Part shown: piece after piece, positions 51,749 through 60,934 of the stretch
Layout of the letters: each line of letters starts with the position of its first letter
Position numbering within the stretch: position 1 is the stretch's first letter
Assembly: GCA_044361315.1 (NCBI GenBank)
Contig: JBIKJA010000006.1
Span: 1-64,000, forward strand
Length of the DNA stretch: 64,000 nucleotides
Source of the DNA: Crocinitomix sp044361315
GTDB lineage: Bacteria > Bacteroidota > Bacteroidia > Flavobacteriales_D > Crocinitomicaceae
Direction: 5' to 3'
Position numbers and translations under genes: made by a program
Notes under the pieces: model-generated
What the model saw: the letters and a program-made list of their open reading frames with translations, nothing else
Database searches by the model: none
Told to the model about the DNA's origin: nothing

Positions 51749-52789
51749 TTAGGTACTTATTTTTTTTCGCTTTCGCTTTTTAAATCCCCAATAGAAGACA
51801 TACAAAAATCCCATGGACAATACGCCGTACCAAAAATATCGGTGGGTGATCATTAATTTACAATAATAAGGAACTAATCGCCAATTAAAAGGCTCCTCAC
51901 CTACTTCATCTTTCCAAAAGTCGGCGGAATAAGACTCGAGGGGCATTAGTGTTTCTCCAGTCAATGAAACGGTTTCAAAACTCACTTTTCCTTGTTTAAC
52001 ATGCACGTACAATAAAGCATCCCTTTGTAAGGCGCGAATGGCTGTTCCAATAATTGAAATTGAATTCGGTTGGTCGTGAAAATAAAAAAAGGACGCCGGA
52101 GCATTTCCCAAGGATCCTGAAAACAAATAAACCGAGGTATTTTGGCCCATTTCTTTGAGGATTGGTAGTACTTCATCAGAATAATTTGTGGCACCAATTC
52201 CTTGGGTATTATCTAAAAACAATCCATCCATTTCTGGATATGCTTTTGACCAAATGGTGCGATGCGTGTAGATAAATACATTTGCGTATTTCCCTTGCTT
52301 GGTTCGATCTCTAACAGCCTTTAGCAGTTGAAGTTGTTCATCCACAATATCACCATTGTCCAATTCAGTGTCTAATACCAAATGCAAATCCTGATTAATT
52401 TGAAATTCAAAAAACGTTTTACCAAAATTTTCTTGATAGAAATCCCCAGATAAATCATGGTTGCCAACCGAATTCACCAAAGGCATGTTAAGTTGTTGAA
52501 AGAGCGAATGTTGGTATTTTCGTAAATCATTTTCAACATCCATAAATAAATCACCAAGACAAACCAACATGGCTGCGTTGCTGGTGTTAATTTGATCCAA
52601 ATTTCCTAAAAGCGTATTTGCTGGGTAACCCGATTTATTCGTGCCATCTCCATAAAAATGGCCACTCACAATAAAAGTATAATCGCCAGTCGAATCAACC
52701 TGAATTTTTTTTTGATTAAAAGGTGAAACGTATTGTGCCGAACTGATCCAAATTTGAGCAAAAAGAACAATTAAAAAAAACTTTTTCAC
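51749..52789 (-). CDS. Metallophosphoesterase-like exported protein
   Basis: The 346-aa product has a signal peptide (about 1-18) and calcineurin-like motifs CLGDLFMD and SVGNHDLSG, a later YTHRTIW and SGSLGNA. The first metal motif, usually DxH, reads VSGHFYGD, so one aspartate may be missing or shifted. One C-terminal membrane helix (about 315-335) ends in RKRKK. It overlaps the upstream CotH gene by 4 nt, so it acts with the surface cluster. Phosphatase activity is inferred. Confidence 0.8.
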   Translation of the reverse strand: MKKFFLIVLFAQIWISSAQYVSPFNQKKIQVDSTGDYTFIVSGHFYGDGTNKSGYPANTLLGNLDQINTSNAAMLVCLGDLFMDVENDLRKYQHSLFQQLNMPLVNSVGNHDLSGDFYQENFGKTFFEFQINQDLHLVLDTELDNGDIVDEQLQLLKAVRDRTKQGKYANVFIYTHRTIWSKAYPEMDGLFLDNTQGIGATNYSDEVLPILKEMGQNTSVYLFSGSLGNAPASFFYFHDQPNSISIIGTAIRALQRDALLYVHVKQGKVSFETVSLTGETLMPLESYSADFWKDEVGEEPFNWRLVPYYCKLMITHRYFWYGVLSMGFLYVFYWGFKKRKRKKIST

Positions 52790-55173
52790 AATTTCACCTC
52801 CTCCTTTCTTACAGAAAATTCATAATTGGTGCTGTACAAAAGATACGTCGATTTGCCTCCCAGATTTGTCCCTAGATCGACTTTAAAACCTTGGTTACTT
52901 TTAAGAATTTCACCCGAATAACAATTAAAAACGGAATGATTATTTAACTCACTGATCAAGTTAATTTGTTCAAATTTCGAGTACCACGTGCTAAAATCGG
53001 ACGAATAATTAAGGTTGGTTAATTGATTATAATTTTTAATCACCGATGCCTTCATTTCAACATCACTGCCAAAAGAAGTAATAAAAACCGAACCATTTTT
53101 CGCAGTAAATTCGCTTAACTTTACAAAACAGCGATCAAAAGAACCTAGAGAATTCATTTGTCCACTGGCACATTTTGTAAAAATAATTTTTGAAGTAATT
53201 GCTTGGATAAAATCACCTTTAGTTTGCGCAAATTGACAGGTTTGAAAACTTAAATCGGCTTTTTTTGCTTGAATGAAATTAGCAGGCAATGACACAAAAT
53301 TACAATTAGATGCCACCAATTTCCCTCCATTAATTACTAATCGCGGTTGGTTGGTTGGGGATGATTGAATTATGATTTCTTGATCATTTCCACCAAAAAA
53401 ATCCAATTCACCTTCTACTACAATTTTTCCTTTATCAGTGAAAACCAAAGTTTGATTTTTTCTAATTTGTAGCGTTTGATTTTTTGGAATCAGCAAAATT
53501 TCAGAAATAAGAATTTCTTTTTGTCTAAAAAAACTGAGTGAATCGTTGAGTTTCACAAGCGATGACTCTGACCGTTTTGGTTGAGTTTTTATACTGTCAA
53601 TAGGTGCCAAAGAACGATATGAAGGCAAATCTGCGACACTAATTTCGAAAACGTGTTTACTGCCAGGAATATGTGCTTTTAAGACCAAATTTTTTAATTT
53701 TTTACTCGTGTAAGGCAATTCTAAAAACCAATAATGCGCATAAGTATTTCTAGCTTTGGCGGGTAGATTAAAAACTGGTTGAATAGGAATTTCTTCTTCT
53801 CCATCAATTAACAGCGAGGTGATTTGAATTGGAAAATCGCTGACAGGCGTCATGCTAATTTTAAGCGTTGAATCGTTAGAAGATTCCAAAAAGGCATGAA
53901 ACGCTTTAGGTAATTGCACGTTTTTTCGAATCAAGGAAATGTTTTTAAAATAAGGTTCTAAGGAGAATTTTATATAGGCAAATTCATGGGCTAAAATTCC
54001 TCTTTTTAACGCTAATTCCTTTTCAATACTTGCAATAAATTTATCAAAATAAGCCTCGTCACAAATGCGTTCGAGCCCCTGAATATAAGCAACATAAAAA
54101 ACTGGATCAGCAAAAAGGCGATCGTGAAAATCGAATCCAATTTGTTCATAGTCTTCAGGGGTGCGTTGACCCGCAATTTTAATGGTTTCTCGCACAGAAA
54201 AACTTTCATAACCAACAGGTTCCACCAAATCTGTTTTTGAATTATAGAAAAATTTAACATCGCTCCAATCCAACGAATGGTATCCTCCCACTAAATCGAT
54301 AACCGCATGAAACCTTGCCATTTTTTCGAGGTCAAAAACCTGAGCCGTTGTTTTCTCCCCGCGTCTAAAGGCTTCCAATTGCGCGGCACCTTTTAAATAG
54401 GTTTCCACTAATTTTGGATCATTCTCGATTACACCACCGTCATAAGGTTCGGTGAAAGAGGAAGAAAATTCTGAATAGGGCTCGTCTATGTACACCCCAT
54501 CTAATTCATCAATTCGCTTTTCCCAATATAATTCAGGATTCCAGCGCAAAATTGCACCTGGTGGGCGATTATTATCTCTTAAAATATGCTGTCCAAAATG
54601 TTCTTCGATTGCATAAATTCCTAAATCTTTGTCGTTCAATTGGAGGCGAATAAAATCATATTTTAAAGCAATAATTCCTTCAAATTTCAAGAGTTCGTGG
54701 TAAATCCATTCATACACGTAATTGCGTGTGCCCGGGTGTTGCAACGAAAATCGATACATTCCCAAAACTTCTTTTTCCGTTTTGATACGAAACGACCATT
54801 TTTCACCCTGGAGATGATCGGTCATGTGCCCTTTTAAGCGAATTTCACCTTTAATAGTGTCTTTCCCTTGAATCACCTTACAATCAACAAAATTATCGCC
54901 TTCGTTAATCTGAATCCCTCGATCCAAAGCCTCTTGCCGCTTATTTTTCAAAAACTCATAATCTTCGTCCGAAATAAGAAGTTTAAGTTCTTGAGGATCC
55001 ACCGAATTTGCAAGATTTTTATTCTCACGGTAATTTGAAATAAAATCAATTAAATTGTCAAAGCCCTTTGTTTTAAGATACCGATTAGCAAAAAAGACCG
55101 TTATAACGCCTCCCAACAAGAAGATCAATAGAAAATGCCGAAACAATCGTGCTTTATTTATTTGAAATTTCAT
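52786..55173 (-). CDS. CotH-family protein with C-terminal beta-helix
   Basis: The 795-aa product has an N-terminal membrane anchor (about 12-30), then a CotH-like kinase domain (about 85-400): IRLKGHMTDHLQGEKWSF, FIRLQLNDKDLGIYAIEEH, FFYNSKTDLVEPVGYESF. The acidic pair normally found as WDLD after the PI/PV turn is GYES here (about 322), so it may be catalytically impaired. The C-terminal 250 residues look like a parallel beta-helix (GKIVVEGELDFFGG, SNCNFVSLP, KADLSFQTCQF). Shares the operon with the ligase and a second CotH gene; overlaps both neighbours. Confidence 0.82.
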   Translation of the reverse strand: MKFQINKARLFRHFLLIFLLGGVITVFFANRYLKTKGFDNLIDFISNYRENKNLANSVDPQELKLLISDEDYEFLKNKRQEALDRGIQINEGDNFVDCKVIQGKDTIKGEIRLKGHMTDHLQGEKWSFRIKTEKEVLGMYRFSLQHPGTRNYVYEWIYHELLKFEGIIALKYDFIRLQLNDKDLGIYAIEEHFGQHILRDNNRPPGAILRWNPELYWEKRIDELDGVYIDEPYSEFSSSFTEPYDGGVIENDPKLVETYLKGAAQLEAFRRGEKTTAQVFDLEKMARFHAVIDLVGGYHSLDWSDVKFFYNSKTDLVEPVGYESFSVRETIKIAGQRTPEDYEQIGFDFHDRLFADPVFYVAYIQGLERICDEAYFDKFIASIEKELALKRGILAHEFAYIKFSLEPYFKNISLIRKNVQLPKAFHAFLESSNDSTLKISMTPVSDFPIQITSLLIDGEEEIPIQPVFNLPAKARNTYAHYWFLELPYTSKKLKNLVLKAHIPGSKHVFEISVADLPSYRSLAPIDSIKTQPKRSESSLVKLNDSLSFFRQKEILISEILLIPKNQTLQIRKNQTLVFTDKGKIVVEGELDFFGGNDQEIIIQSSPTNQPRLVINGGKLVASNCNFVSLPANFIQAKKADLSFQTCQFAQTKGDFIQAITSKIIFTKCASGQMNSLGSFDRCFVKLSEFTAKNGSVFITSFGSDVEMKASVIKNYNQLTNLNYSSDFSTWYSKFEQINLISELNNHSVFNCYSGEILKSNQGFKVDLGTNLGGKSTYLLYSTNYEFSVRKEEVKL

Positions 55174-56497
55174 CCACCGATTTGATTGGTTCTTGTACGT
55201 AATCCTGCCCCGATAAGTTACTGATAAAAATGGTTAAAATTACGAGGTAAATCAAGGTAAAAGGATTGAGTGAGGCCACGAGCCAAGATTCGAAATAAAT
55301 ATTAAATGCAACAGAAGTGACAAATGCTAAAATCAAATAATTGTTTTTTATTGATTTGGTAATAATTGTAAACACCGCTCCGAAATAAGCCACCAAACCA
55401 ATAATTCCAGCATCTAACCACATCGAAAGGTACGAATTATGGACTCCCCCCGAATGTCCCATTCGCGAAAGCCATGCATAATTAGGGCGCATTATGTTTT
55501 CGTCATGGCCAAAACCACCCCCAATAAAAAAATAATCTTGAATCTTAATCCATGCAAACCCCCACGCAATAATTCTTCCCGAACCCTGTTCAATCGAGTC
55601 CACTCTAAAATAACTTTGAAGCCCAAAAAATTCCACTATACCAAGGATTAAGTTAAAAATTTGATCGTTGAACGCCAAAAACCCACTTAATAAAATCAAT
55701 GCAAAAAACCAGTTCAATTGAATCATCCGATACATCATGTAAAAGAGAAAAATACTCATCATCCCATTTCGAGAACCTGACCAAATCAATGATATAAAAA
55801 TTACCGAAAAAATTAAGATGTTTTCCTTTTTTGTAAAGGTGGCTAACTTAAATTTTCGCACTAAAATCCACAAAATTAAGGTCAAATTTAAAATTACTCC
55901 TAACCCATTGGGATTGCCCAACACTCCTTTAAATCGACCTAGTCGCATGGCAATATCTGGCGCGACAAAGCGCAAAACAATACCAATCAAAAATATACCT
56001 ATAATAAAGGTAATCAACGCTTTCCAAAACCGATCCCCATAAAGTCGATGGAGTAATAAGGTATAGGCCGGCACCACAAAATACAACAAAGCAAAAGAAA
56101 TTGTTTTTTGAATTCCGACTTGAAAATTAATAGTATCAATCAAGGCAATGGACACAATGACCAAAAAAGGAACAAAATAAACGAACAATTTAGGGAGAGG
56201 CCTAAAAACCGCGCGATCTTTTACGTAAAACAAAAACAAGGTCAATGGAATTAAAGGTTTTAAATCTTTTGAAAATTGCAAATCATCGTGCGTCGCATTT
56301 TCAACAGGAACATAATCAGAAAGAATCAAGGTCCAAAGTGCTAAAATCAACAATTCGAAATATCGGCCTTTAAGTCCAAATAAAAATAAAAACAACGGAA
56401 AAACAGGATAAATGATGGGACCTCCCCAAACTCCAAGAATATAGAGCAAGGTCATAATCAAAATAAACTGCGAATGTTCCTTGTATGCAACGACCAT
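55154..56497 (-). CDS. O-antigen ligase / Wzy-like polymerase family
   Basis: The 447-aa protein has about 11 membrane helices and the large periplasmic-loop signature SGGVHNSYLSMWLDAGIIGL, where the HN pair marks Wzy_C/WaaL-type enzymes. WSGSRNGMMSIFLFYMMY is another typical segment. Likely to join or polymerise surface glycans. It starts in the stop of the upstream CotH gene and overlaps the next by 20 nt. Confidence 0.88.
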   Translation of the reverse strand: MVVAYKEHSQFILIMTLLYILGVWGGPIIYPVFPLFLFLFGLKGRYFELLILALWTLILSDYVPVENATHDDLQFSKDLKPLIPLTLFLFYVKDRAVFRPLPKLFVYFVPFLVIVSIALIDTINFQVGIQKTISFALLYFVVPAYTLLLHRLYGDRFWKALITFIIGIFLIGIVLRFVAPDIAMRLGRFKGVLGNPNGLGVILNLTLILWILVRKFKLATFTKKENILIFSVIFISLIWSGSRNGMMSIFLFYMMYRMIQLNWFFALILLSGFLAFNDQIFNLILGIVEFFGLQSYFRVDSIEQGSGRIIAWGFAWIKIQDYFFIGGGFGHDENIMRPNYAWLSRMGHSGGVHNSYLSMWLDAGIIGLVAYFGAVFTIITKSIKNNYLILAFVTSVAFNIYFESWLVASLNPFTLIYLVILTIFISNLSGQDYVQEPIKSVDEISNK

Positions 56498-58149
56498 TAA
56501 AGTTCCTCCACGTGTTTTAAATAGGATATACGTCTTTCCAACAAAAAAGTCAAGTTATTGGCGCAATTTTTTTCCCATTCATCTACCGAATGGATGCTTC
56601 GCCAACGATTAATTTGCAGGTAAATATCCGCTTGGTATTGTTTTTTTAAACTTGCAAAAGTTTCCTTGATTTTAATTTCTGAAAGATCGGTCGCCAAAAT
56701 TTCAAACACCCGTTTCTTGAATTTTTTCTTAAATTTTTTCTTTGTCAACAAGGCATTAAACATACGTGCGGTAATTGCATCGCTTTTGGATAAAATTTTG
56801 AACATATTCAACTCAACTTGGTTTTTACCCTGATAAGCCAATCCGCAATCCAAATCATTCAAAATCCATTTCCATTGTCCATTTTTTGCCTTAAACCAAG
56901 TGGTGTTATTGTGCAACCAATCGCCATTAGCATAAAAAGTTTCAAAAATAATATAGTCAATAAACGATTTTATGCTGATCTGATCCTTAATTCGATCGTA
57001 CACTTCTTTGTCCAATTCTCCCTTTTTAGGCAAATCCGAAATCAATGAATCAAACGCTAATTTATGTTTCAAATCGCCCTCTTTTAACAGCGATTCATGT
57101 CCATACACCTCGCAATAAAGTATCGTGACATCCCCTTCCTTTTTTCCTTCACGTTTGGCGATAAAATAAGCATCTAATCGCTCGCGTAAATTATAAATTC
57201 CCCAATAATTTCCATTGATAAAAACAGAAACCGGAAATCCTTCCAACACCAAAAGATTGGCGTTTTTAGCCAAACGATGCATTAATAAATCGGCAAAAAG
57301 GGTTTTTGAATTATCATTGCCTCCGTTTCGAAGCAAAAAGCTCTCTGATTTTTTGTTCCGAGCTTCGCCCCAAAAAGGGAAATTTAATTTATCCTTTCTC
57401 CCCAACGAATCAAGCGGGTAAAATTTCATTGATTTTTGAGGAAAATAACGGGTCGCATTTCCACTGATGCGCAGTTGACTTGGAAACTCGGCTTTTAATT
57501 CCCCTTTATCAAAATAATGCACCATTACCTTTTTAGCCCAATCATTTCCACGATTGGCAAAATTTGCCGAACGGTACCACCACGCTTTGTAAAAACCAGA
57601 ATCGTTCATGGCACTTGCCCCAGGAACCATGATCCCGTTTTCCCAACCTATCAAATCATCCGAAGACATATTGATTGAAACCACTGGTAAATCACTTTTG
57701 GTTTGTTCGAAATAGGTGAACACTTTTTCTTCCGATTCTTCCATTTTTACCTCATCCCGCAATTTAATTCGCAAGGACTTTACCGAAGGAAACTCACCTT
57801 TTGGATGCCGCCAACGGATAGAAGTTGATTGATATATTAACCCAGTATTTCGAATTTCAGCGATTTGCAAATGATTGTCTTGATCTTTTAGGAAATGGTC
57901 TCCCCCATCTAACGAATAATAAAGCGATAAACTTGGATGATAAACTTTTAGTAAAGTATCGTTATTTTGTCCAAAGTCAAACGCACCTTGCGATTTTGTT
58001 TCAACGAGTTTCCTCAAATCCCAATCGACGGTTTTATAGGTATCGTTTCCAAAAATAGTTCGCTGAATAGCAGGAAAGACAAGCCATAAAAAAGCTAAGC
58101 TCAACCCAAAAAACAGGAATAATGAACTATCCCGAAAACGCCGTACCAT
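56497..58149 (-). CDS. CotH-family (spore-coat kinase-like) protein
   Basis: The 550-aa product has an N-terminal membrane anchor (about 8-28) and a CotH domain (about 150-500): LRISGNATRYFPQKSMKF, VSVFINGNYWGIYNLRERLD and WILNDLDCGLAYQG near 430, with the expected acidic pair. CotH of Bacillus phosphorylates serines of coat proteins; homologues in Bacteroidota are uncharacterised. It lies directly between the small membrane gene and the O-antigen ligase. Confidence 0.87.
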   Translation of the reverse strand: MVRRFRDSSLFLFFGLSLAFLWLVFPAIQRTIFGNDTYKTVDWDLRKLVETKSQGAFDFGQNNDTLLKVYHPSLSLYYSLDGGDHFLKDQDNHLQIAEIRNTGLIYQSTSIRWRHPKGEFPSVKSLRIKLRDEVKMEESEEKVFTYFEQTKSDLPVVSINMSSDDLIGWENGIMVPGASAMNDSGFYKAWWYRSANFANRGNDWAKKVMVHYFDKGELKAEFPSQLRISGNATRYFPQKSMKFYPLDSLGRKDKLNFPFWGEARNKKSESFLLRNGGNDNSKTLFADLLMHRLAKNANLLVLEGFPVSVFINGNYWGIYNLRERLDAYFIAKREGKKEGDVTILYCEVYGHESLLKEGDLKHKLAFDSLISDLPKKGELDKEVYDRIKDQISIKSFIDYIIFETFYANGDWLHNNTTWFKAKNGQWKWILNDLDCGLAYQGKNQVELNMFKILSKSDAITARMFNALLTKKKFKKKFKKRVFEILATDLSEIKIKETFASLKKQYQADIYLQINRWRSIHSVDEWEKNCANNLTFLLERRISYLKHVEEL

Positions 58150-58554
58150 CTATTTTTTAATAGGGATAAACAGAATGGTTGCCACTAAAACCAACATTCC
58201 TAGTCCTGTCAAAACCACCGAACCAAGTCCGCACCCAACGCCAATCAATAAAATCAAGGTTTGCCCAAGGATGGCTAATTTCGATTTTTCCTTGTCTTGC
58301 AAAAACAATAAGACGATGGCTGCCGCCAGAATCGACCCCGGAACAGAATATTTCACAATAGCGGCTAAAACTGCTATACCCATTCCTGTCACCACCCCAT
58401 TTTCAACCACGGCGGTTTTGAATTTTTTATTGAGGATCAACTGCAAGACATAACTCAACAAACCCGCACAAAGTAGCTGAAAAATAAAAAGTGGGATTTG
58501 CGAAAGAGCAAATCCATTTAAACTGTCAACAAAAATATTTTTAATGGTTTCCAT
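58150..58554 (-). CDS. Small membrane protein, possibly DUF4956-related
   Basis: The 134-aa product has about four membrane helices; METIKNIFVDSLNGFALS is the N-terminus. A frame is open to 58569, but METIK is the more natural start. The segment GVVTGMGIAVLAAIVKYS recalls DUF4956 membrane proteins, which in other bacteria sit with CotH and VTC genes; the identification is tentative. It ends exactly where the CotH gene begins. Confidence 0.65.
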   Translation of the reverse strand: METIKNIFVDSLNGFALSQIPLFIFQLLCAGLLSYVLQLILNKKFKTAVVENGVVTGMGIAVLAAIVKYSVPGSILAAAIVLLFLQDKEKSKLAILGQTLILLIGVGCGLGSVVLTGLGMLVLVATILFIPIKK

Positions 58555-58737
58555 AGATATTCGAATCAATTAATTCAGATTTTTCATTCGTTAAATCTAG
58601 TGGTAAAAATAGGAAAAAATGCGCAATCCATCCTTTATGAAATTGCCCAAATCCTCCCACAATTTTTTTTGAGGAATCCAAATCATTCAAATCATTATCT
58701 TTACCCATGACTTTGCTTGCAAAGGCGTTAGACACAA

Positions 58738-59724
58738 ATGACACAAAAAACAGATCAAATACTCATAATCAATAGCTTGAGAGGACTAGCGGCCACGGCA
58801 GTTTGTTTTTACCATTTTGTTTATACCACGGTCGATTTTATTGAAAACGAAACCGTTCGCTCCATTTTTTATTTCGGACATAAAGGCGTTGAACTATTTT
58901 TTATCATTTCAGGAATTGTGATTCCACTTTCGCTCATCAACAGCAACTATTCACTGCGGAATTGGAAAAATTTTATGCTTAAGCGGTTTATCCGCATCGA
59001 ACCACCTTATTTAGTGGCTGTTGCCATTGGATTTACCCTTTTAGTGTTACGAAATTACGTTCCCGGGACGGTGTCTGCCGATTTAATTCCAAGCGCTAAA
59101 GAAGTGGTTTTGCACCTTGGTTATTTAATTCCTTTTTTTGAAAATACCCGCTGGATTAACGATGTTTTTTGGACCTTAGCCATCGAATTTCAATATTATT
59201 TGCTGCTTTCATTGTTGTTTCCTTTGCTCTTGCAAAAACAACTCATCTTGCGAATTACGTTCTACATGATCTTTATTGGCATCGGATTTTTACCCGTCTC
59301 AACTGGGTTTTTTCCGCATTGGGGGCCTTACTTTTTAGTCGGAATCGTCTATATTTTAAGGCGAACAGAACGAATTGGTTCACTTGAATTTGGGGCTTTG
59401 ATGGTTTTATTAATTCCAATTATTTATCACCTTTTTGGCGCTATCGATTTAGGAATAGCATTTGTGGCCATTTTAGTCATCCACTATTTTTCAAGCTTTA
59501 AAACTAAACTTACCTTGTTTTTGGGAAAAATCTCTTATTCCTTCTACCTCCTTCACGCCATCATTGGGGCTTCGTTTGTGAATTATTTATCCCACCACGT
59601 TTCAGGCGGTTTTCAAAAAGTCCTCCTGATTATTGCTGGATTTCTAATCAGCCTTGGATCGGCCTATTTACTTTATCGATTCGTTGAAAAACCTTCCCAT
59701 AATTGGGCCAAGAAAATCCCTTAA
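58738..59724 (+). CDS. Acyltransferase family 3 membrane protein
   Basis: The 328-aa product has about ten helices. It begins INSLRGLAATAVCFYHFVY, where the RGLA and conserved His are diagnostic, and has FWTLAIEFQYYLLLSLLFP and a terminal YRFVEKPSHNW. These enzymes acetylate or acylate sugars of surface polysaccharides. The 3' end overlaps convergently with rfbA by 4 nt. Confidence 0.92.
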   Translation: MTQKTDQILIINSLRGLAATAVCFYHFVYTTVDFIENETVRSIFYFGHKGVELFFIISGIVIPLSLINSNYSLRNWKNFMLKRFIRIEPPYLVAVAIGFTLLVLRNYVPGTVSADLIPSAKEVVLHLGYLIPFFENTRWINDVFWTLAIEFQYYLLLSLLFPLLLQKQLILRITFYMIFIGIGFLPVSTGFFPHWGPYFLVGIVYILRRTERIGSLEFGALMVLLIPIIYHLFGAIDLGIAFVAILVIHYFSSFKTKLTLFLGKISYSFYLLHAIIGASFVNYLSHHVSGGFQKVLLIIAGFLISLGSAYLLYRFVEKPSHNWAKKIP

Positions 59725-60602
59725 AAAGACATGTTCTTTTTGTCCAACAACTTCATCAAATATTGCCCGTATTGATTTTTCACCAAAGGTTTTGCCAAAG
59801 CTTCCAATTGCTGGTCAGTAATATACCCTTTTCGGTAAGCAATTTCTTCTAAACAAGCCACTTTCAGTCCTTGGCGCTGTTCAATCGAAGCAATAAAATT
59901 AGAAGCTTGAATTAACGATTCGTGAGTTCCGGTGTCTAACCAAGCCATCCCACGTCCCAATAATTCAGTTTTAAGCGTGCCTTCTTCCAAATAACAACGA
60001 TTCAAATCCGTAATTTCCAATTCCCCGCGCGCAGATGGTTTTAACTTTTTCGCCTTCTCCACCACCGAATTATCGTAATAATATAAACCTGTTACGGCGT
60101 AATTTGATTTTGGATCCACCGGTTTTTCTTCAATGCCAACCACATTTCTATTCTCATCAAATTCCACCACCCCATAACGTTCTGGGTCAGTCACATAATA
60201 ACCAAACACCACCGCTCCATTGGTCAAACCAGCTGCGTTTCTTAAGATTTTTGGCAAACCATACCCATAAAAAATATTATCTCCCAACACCAAACAAACC
60301 GAATCGTCCCCAATAAATTCCTCACCCAAAATAAAGGCTTGCGCCAATCCGTCTGGCGATGGCTGAACACAATACGAAATCGACAATCCAATCGAACTCC
60401 CATCTCCAAAAAGTTCCTCAAAAACCAACACATCTCGCGGGGTCGAAATAATCAAAATCTCACGAATATCGGACAACATTAACACCGATAAAGGGTAATA
60501 AATCATCGGTTTATCGTAAATCGGTAAAATTTGTTTCGATACCGATTTTGTCAACGGATACAAACGTGTTCCCGAACCGCCTGCGAGTATAATTCCTTTC
60601 AT
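59721..60602 (-). CDS. rfbA: Glucose-1-phosphate thymidylyltransferase
   Basis: Makes dTDP-glucose from glucose-1-phosphate and dTTP, the first step to dTDP-rhamnose. The 293-aa product begins MKGIILAGGSGTRLYPLTKS; LVLGDNIFYGYGL and VVGIEEKPVDPKSNYAVTGL are characteristic. Normal length. rfbB, rfbC and rfbD are not in the window. Confidence 0.96.
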   Translation of the reverse strand: MKGIILAGGSGTRLYPLTKSVSKQILPIYDKPMIYYPLSVLMLSDIREILIISTPRDVLVFEELFGDGSSIGLSISYCVQPSPDGLAQAFILGEEFIGDDSVCLVLGDNIFYGYGLPKILRNAAGLTNGAVVFGYYVTDPERYGVVEFDENRNVVGIEEKPVDPKSNYAVTGLYYYDNSVVEKAKKLKPSARGELEITDLNRCYLEEGTLKTELLGRGMAWLDTGTHESLIQASNFIASIEQRQGLKVACLEEIAYRKGYITDQQLEALAKPLVKNQYGQYLMKLLDKKNMSF

Positions 60603-60886
60603 TTCCTTGTTTTATTCCTTCTAGTAAACGTCATTTTTTCAAATCTGTTACCTAATCACAAAAATAAAGTGAACAAAATCGATATTTAAAAACCATCAGC
60701 CAATAAATCAAACTTTAATTGGCAAAAATTTCATGAAACACCCCAGTTTTTCATTTTTTTTTGAATCTTTAACCCACTTGCTACGACTATGTTGAACAAA
60801 CTTGCATTTGGAATTTTATTGAGCATCACCACCCTTGATTTTTAAAAAAAAGGTTTTTTTGGGTGGGAACTTTGCTGAACAAATGA
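60603..60886 (+). other. Intergenic region between rfbA and aroG/pheA
   Basis: AT-rich divergent promoter region. Apart from the promoter at 60887-60916, nothing distinctive is seen. Confidence 0.5.
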
Positions 60887-60916
60887 TTGGATTAGGCGTT
60901 TTATAATGTACTTTTG
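60887..60916 (+). promoter_or_regulatory. Promoter of the DAHPS-aroA operon
   Basis: TTG at 60887-60889, a 19-nt spacer and TACTTTTG at 60909-60916, an exact Bacteroidota consensus. The start codon is 18 nt later, so the leader is very short. Confidence 0.8.
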
Positions 60917-60934
60917 TACTGTATTTAAGAGACA

